DNA of 64,000 bases, from contig CM035235.1 of the NCBI GenBank assembly GCA_020226215.1, positions 54,961,511 to 55,025,510 on the forward strand, given 5' to 3'. Shown here piece by piece: positions 59,065-64,000 of this stretch (its first letter is position 1; each line of letters starts with the position of its first letter). The notes under the pieces were generated by a model. It made no database searches, had not been told where the DNA came from, and saw nothing but the letters and a program-made list of their open reading frames with translations. A program made the translations under genes and the position numbers. The stretch is from Sindora glabra (taxonomy: Eukaryota; Streptophyta; Magnoliopsida; Fabales; Fabaceae).

Positions 59065-59357
59065 CTAAATGGTCACCACCAAATCCAGGAGCACTACTTC
59101 ATCAAGAGCCCATAACGGCCCAAAAATATCCTGGACCCTAAACAAATGGCATAACTGCATAGGGTCCAACCCATAATCTATATCATAAATTGGGTCATCG
59201 CCCAACTTGGATTTGCTTCCAAAAACTGGGCTTTGGCCTTTTTCATCCTTCCAGTTAGATATATTCTTCAAAAAAGATAGGCGTTGCACTTTTAGGATAC
59301 AAATGTCGAAAATTTCTTCCTTGCCCAGCGGGTGTGTGTCTTGATTTGAGTCACTGA
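59065..59357 (-). other. Exon-like open region with many GGCCCA/TGGGCY motifs
   Basis: The minus strand is open for about 97 codons after a polypyrimidine-CAG acceptor-like site (AATTTTTCAG, ending near 59358) to a stop at 59065: DSNQDTHPLGKEEIFDICIL ... WKDEKGQSPVFGSKSK ... IYDIDYGLDPMQLCHLF. The composition is protein-like and richer in G+C than its neighbours, so a terminal exon or relic is possible; no family recognised. On the other hand the same bases hold repeated site II-type motifs (GGGCC, GGCCCA, TGGGTC, TGGGCT), which are usual in plant housekeeping promoters, so a promoter origin is an alternative. Confidence 0.33.
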
Positions 59358-59358
59358 A

Positions 59359-60270
59359 AAATTACGGCTCTGTTTGTAAACTATTTTTAAATACGATTTT
59401 TTATTTTTATTTAAAAACAGAAGCTCCTGTTTAATAATTATTTTTATAATTTGTTTTAAAAATTATAACTTCAAATTTGTAACTTAAAAATAAAAAATAA
59501 GAAGAATTTTTAAATATTTTTAATTTATTTTTCATTCTTAATACCAAATTTATAATTATATAAAATATTTTTTATTTATTCCCCCAAATATCATCTATTC
59601 TTTATTTTCTTCCACCTATAAACAATTTTTTTCAAAAAAGTGGTTTTTAAAAATAATTTTGTACAATAAAAATGATAAAAAAATCCAAATAGTCCTACTA
59701 TTTCATTGTCATGAAAAAAATCAATAACAATATGAATTCCTCAACTAGACTTCTTTCAAATTTTTTTTTGAAGTTTTAGTAGCTCAAGATATACAAGTTG
59801 TGTATTCATCGGATAAGAAAAATATCTTTCCAGGAATGTTCTCAATTTTTTTCCCTGTTAGTTTCTTTTATTCTTAAGCAAAGAAAGCGCAATTTTCTAT
59901 TTTGAAGCGTAATTTTTTTTATCAGATTCATTATTTTAATACAAAAGAATTTTTGCATCTATTTTGATCCTTAATTCATCATATTCCACTTTTATAAATA
60001 TATTACTTTCTTAGCAAGACCAAAAAAGAAAAGATACTATGCTTTCTGATCAGCAGTAGCATCACACAACTTGATTAAGATTGTACTAACTCTACGAATT
60101 GACCGAATGAGATAACATAGGCTCGTGAGCATAAGTGTATCGGCGAAAAGACCGAAACACATAACGGTCGAAAAGTAATTTCTTATTTGTTACATCGAAA
60201 AATTAATTATCGAAACACTTAAAATTTTTTTTTATAAAAAATGAGTTACGACTCGGTGACTGTTTAGCAT
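59359..60270. other. Intergenic DNA, no gene seen
   Basis: AT-rich, with a less AT-rich patch at 60060-60180. Nothing recognised. Confidence 0.4.
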
Positions 60271-60280
60271 GATTTTTCGT

Positions 60281-60366
60281 AAAAGTACAGTACAGTACAC
60301 TGCATACTATACGTACAGTGTACAGTAATACGCAGTGTACAGTATACTGTGCGTATTGTGCGCACA
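60281..60366. repeat. Dense palindromic GTAC/ACTG cluster
   Basis: About 85 bp built of overlapping GTACAGT, ACTGTAC-type and GTGTAC words. It includes a near-perfect 31-bp palindrome at 60327-60357 with perfect arms AATACGCA/TGCGTATT. On the minus strand it falls inside a 60-codon open frame (60203-60385) rich in Tyr, Cys and Val that simply reflects the repeat. Confidence 0.75.
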
Positions 60367-60370
60367 ATAA

Positions 60371-61956
60371 TTTAAAAAAAAACATAATAATAATTTAATA
60401 AAAAATTTAGTAAAAATAATTTTTTAAAATCATAAAATATATTATAATAAAAATAATTAAATCAAAAAAAATATTTTTAATTAATTTTATTTTAATTTAA
60501 TAAAAATAACTTTACTTTATTTTCAAATAATTTTTTTAAAAAAATTAATATAAATAATAATTTTTATACTTGTAAATAAATTTGTTTAATAAAAATGTAT
60601 TAATAATATATAAAATCTAATTAAAAATAAATTTAAGGGTAGTGTAGTAAATATAATATTAAAAATCACTTTATAAATTTTACATAATATATATTTTAGG
60701 CAAAATATAATAAAATAAATGATAATAAAATTTTTATTAAATTTGATAAATTTTATAATGATGCAAATATAAACAAAATAAAGAAGATTATTTTTAATTA
60801 TGCGACGAAATAAAAATTAATTATCATACTATATGAAAGAATAGATTTTTATTTCTAATTCTACCATGGACTTTTCATTTTATTCAAAATATACTAATTT
60901 TTTATTTATTTTATTTTATGTAATTTAATTTGTTTCAGTCTCAAATTTTTTTATATTTTTTAGCATGTATTAACCTTTTATTTATTTTATTTTAGCCCCT
61001 TTAATTAAATTTTTACATAATTTTAATCTGTGACCCTTATTTAATTTATTGTTAATTTTAACCCAATTTATATCTATTCTAATTATTTTAAACACAAGAT
61101 ATTTCTCTTATACCAATTATTGAAGGTTCTTAAAAATAAATAATGATTTTATTAACTCCCATAATATTATACAATATATGTACAATATAATTAAATTAGT
61201 AAATATTATAAGATAGTTGGAATAATTAAAATTTTAAAAAGTACAAAGTATTATATATTCTATTGTTATTTTTTTATTTAAATTAAGGTTTTTTATTCTA
61301 TTTAATCTGTGTCAAATTTGTAATTATTATATTTAGGTCCCTTAATTAAATTATTAACGATACTAATTTGGTCGGTGGCCCTTTTTTATTTTATTTTTAA
61401 ATTACTAATTTGGTCGGTGGCCCTTTTTTATTTTATTTTTAAATCTTACTTATCAAAATGTAAGAGGCCTTAAATCAAAATGTAATGGATCTTAATTTGT
61501 AAAGACTTACATATATGAAGATAATATGTTGCTAAGAAAGTTTTAAGTAAGAATCACAATATTATAACATGTTACTTAATTTTTATTTTATGACATATAA
61601 TTTTTAGGATTAATAAAAAGCTCATAAATTGTGATAAAAAAGTTAATTAAAAATTTAAAAATAAATTGTTAAATGATATGGAAAAAAGATAACCATAAAA
61701 TTTTATAGTGTTATAAAGTCATGTTTAAAAATGTGTAAGAAAATTTAATTAACAATATCAAGAATAGACTTAATTATTTAGTATGATTTGAGTTAATGGA
61801 TAAGTGTGGAGACAATATTTGGTTTATGTAGTTTATTTACAAATTTGAATATTATGATAAATGAAAAATGAGACAGAATTAATTCTGTACAGAAGAATGA
61901 ATGAATGAATTAAATTATTAAATTAGCTATAAAAATTTTGTACAGTAATGAAATAA
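60371..61956. other. AT-rich spacer with an exact 42-bp tandem duplication
   Basis: Two identical 42-bp units, 61361-61402 and 61403-61444, each containing TTTGGTCGGTGGCCC. Otherwise AT-rich non-coding DNA. Confidence 0.6.
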
Positions 61957-64000
61957 TCAGCTATCAAAGTAATGACTCTCAGTCCCACATCGAGGACGTC
62001 GTCTCGCTCGTCGCGATCGTTGAACAAAGGATTGCTGTTGTTCATCTCCATCGTCACCCTCATCGAAGTCTGTTTAAGTGGGGTTGGCATGACCCGTGGT
62101 AAGTGAAGAGTTTAAATTCGAGTTGGATGGGTAAAATGGTGGAATAGGATTTTGTGGGGTAAAAAATCCTTGTTGTTGATGCGATGTGGATCCACTGGCA
62201 TACTTAGATGTAAATGCAAGCGGCTTAGATAAAAACGCCGTCAGAGAACCCGGGACTCGCTGGTGTGGGGGTGATGGCGATGGCGTTGGCGTGAAGAACG
62301 ATGATGAGCCAACATCTCCACCTGCCATGAAATGTGATGAGGGCATGTATGTAGATGGACCTGCACCTCCTGCATCGAGCTGCATCGAGCGAGGGGCGTA
62401 GCCAGAGGGGACATCCGCCGGTGGCATCGATTGATGACCATAATGTGCACTGTCAAAGTCATCATCAGGTCCTGACAAAATAGGATCCCTAAAAGACATA
62501 AAACCATGGGCCCTCTTACCACGCTTAGGCTCAGGGATGAGTGGCCTCGATAATTCGTCTGCAGAAAGAGTTGGCTGAGAAGCTGTCATGTCTCGATGCT
62601 CACCCAACGCACACAGGATGCGATCACAATCCCGGTCCACTGTCTCCCTAAATTGGTTGTACTCGAGAGTTGGAGGATCCTCGACGCTCAGCATGCGTAG
62701 TCTCTCAGCAACATCGGCCTACATGATAAGTAAAAATAAGTACAGTGTGTTAATTTATATTATAATATTTTGAAGCAGTTATAAATTATATTATGAAGGA
62801 CGAATGATTACCACAAATCCTGGACCATCACTAGCTGGATGAATCCGTCGTCTCGTATGTGTCCAATACCATGACATGTAGCCCGAGCCACAATGAAGAG
62901 CATCAGTCTCCATCTCAGTCAGTGATAGCGCGGCTCGCCATGCATCCCAAGCACTAATGTAGACTATGTGTTCTTGTCGTTAATCCTTCGATATTTTTTC
63001 TCGAAGCTGTAAGGTATGACAGGAACCAAGATTGAATGGCTCCTGTGGGATTGCTTGCCGCCTACCAAACTGGCAAAGAACACGATCTGCATGGTGCCAT
63101 TCCACGATGTGGAAGCATATGATCGGGACTGAAGCCAACCATATGTCAAGTGAGATGAGGCAATACTCAGGCACAAGCTGTTGGACACTATCCATATCAT
63201 AAGGTCGCTAAATAATCTGCACTAAGTAAATGAAAGATAAATAAGCATGTAACAACATATGAGACAGTCAATTTAGATACAACAAAGCAAGCCATAATTA
63301 ACCTCTTCGGTCTTCATCTGATTAAGCAATATTCTGAATTGCCGTAGGGCATTTGTTGGAGGCCGCTGAAGCAATCCGGTATTCTTCCACCTGCGAGAGT
63401 TGTAAAATGTATATTATTTTCTATGCGTGATTTAATACTAGTAGGGGAAATATATTAAATGAAAATATAAAAATGGCCCACACTTGAAGCCCAATGGTAG
63501 TAGCACAAGGTAAATGTCTAGACGGGGATTTGGATATGGAGGTGCCATCGGTGCTAGAGTGGGAAATCGATCCCACGCCTATAGATGTAGAAGATGCAAA
63601 CATCCACCGATGTTTACCTCGTCAGGGTTGGTGGCCGTGCACAATTCTCTGTATAGGCATGCAAGAACCGCTGATCCCCAACTGAACCGTCCAGTGTCAG
63701 TGAAGTTTGCTAATAGGGGTAGATACATCAACAACACTTTATGGCCTGAAGTGTCAGGCATGAGATATCCGTTGATGAGTCTTAAAATGTAGGCACGCGT
63801 AAATCGTTGTATTTGTTCGTCATCTGCATCAACTGGCAAGTGTTCAAAATTAGCTGCTAGCCAGGGGATGCTCAGGCGCTGCCCTTGTAAACACTCATCG
63901 GGCAATATAATCCCAAGAAGATCCTCACACATCACCCGCTAGTCATATCCGATATACCCGGAGACAGGAACGCCCTCGCATGGTAAACCTAGCTGGATGG
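61957..64000 (-). pseudogene. Plant mobile domain (PMD, 'phosphatase 7 long form homolog'-type) pseudogene, 5' end outside window
   Basis: PMD proteins (MAIN/MAIL-like, also carried by transposons) have a plant-specific domain of unsettled biochemical role. Four exons can be joined: beyond the window edge to 63484, 63390-63303, 63216-62812 and 62718-62074 (or 61957), with GT...AG introns between. Family landmarks: LPCEGVPVSGYIGYD, MCEDLLGIILPDE, YLPLLANFTDTGRFSWGSAV, LACLYRELC, RPPTNALRQFRILLNQM, LVPEYCLISLDIWL, HIVEWHHADRVLCQFG. The last exon is a Ser/Pro-rich tail. In-frame stops: 63941-63939, 63581-63579 and 63210-63208 (all TAG where relatives have Trp), 62982-62980 (TAA) and 62076-62074 (TAA). 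Beyond the last stop the frame stays open with an Arg-rich end (RSRRARRRPRCGT) to TGA at 61959-61957. Confidence 0.75.

Noticed and set aside
62186..62522. Other-frame ORFs over the last PMD exon
   Set aside because: Shadows of the Ser/Pro-rich exon; the chosen frame joins all four exons across GT/AG introns.
63494..63792. Plus-strand ORFs at the right edge
   Set aside because: Antisense to the PMD exon, which carries recognisable family motifs.
1..64000. tRNA, rRNA, CRISPR, bacterial promoters or operons
   Set aside because: Looked for on both strands; only the tRNA-complementary primer sites of retrotransposons were seen, and the layout is that of a plant nuclear genome.

Overview
This window looks like nuclear, repeat-dominated DNA of a flowering plant, probably a eudicot. 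It is very AT-rich, it carries nested Ty1-copia and Ty3-gypsy LTR retrotransposons with plant-type primer-binding sites (tRNA-iMet and tRNA-Asp), a CACTA (TNP2-like) relic, short non-autonomous hAT-like elements and a plant-mobile-domain pseudogene. I see no prokaryotic or organellar gene layout, no rRNA or tRNA gene, and no intact large host gene. The species cannot be fixed from the sequence.

Layout. 1-2.9 kb is AT-rich DNA with a clean 308-bp hAT-like MITE (2012-2319, 8-bp duplication ACTATAAA). About 3-12.9 kb is an old, heavily mutated copia element (gag, protease, integrase, RT with YVDD, RNase H). Its leader/gag region is tandemly duplicated, and the second copy is split by a 1.6-kb solo LTR (6032-7650). 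14-28.6 kb is a decayed CACTA region with TNP2-like coding remnants at 24.8-26.3 kb. It appears to host a young, structurally complete gypsy-type element at 14832-23666 on the minus strand (TSD AATAG on both sides, LTRs about 1-2% different). That element has gag and protease but no RT, RNase H or integrase. Downstream of gag-pro it carries an unidentified Cys-motif ORF and an intronless, uninterrupted ORF related to plant LOG (cytokinin riboside 5'-monophosphate phosphoribohydrolase / 'lysine decarboxylase-like' family). This is the most interesting object in the window: a non-autonomous retrotransposon carrying what looks like a captured, diverged LOG-like gene.

28.6-40.6 kb is mostly AT-rich DNA with little coding content. 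The exception is a compact candidate gene on the minus strand at 32187-32357 (56 codons) with TATA-like box, CT-rich leader, good start context and AATAAA signal. A strong 19-bp foldback lies at 40354-40447. 40.6-51.5 kb is a second copia element on the minus strand (gag only recognisable). A solo LTR of the same family inserted in opposite orientation (43541-45983, TSD AAGAT) makes a large inverted repeat. 51.5-61.9 kb is AT-rich, with LTR and MITE fragments, small tandem repeats, two or three exon-like islands and a dense palindromic GTAC/ACTG cluster at 60.28-60.36 kb. The window ends inside a minus-strand plant-mobile-domain (PMD, 'phosphatase 7 long form homolog'-type) pseudogene. Its splice sites are preserved, but several codons are stops, three of them TAG at positions where I expect Trp.

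Functionally this is a graveyard of transposons rather than an operon-like set of cooperating genes. The exceptions that could be active or expressed are the young gypsy derivative with its accessory ORFs and the small candidate gene near 32.3 kb.
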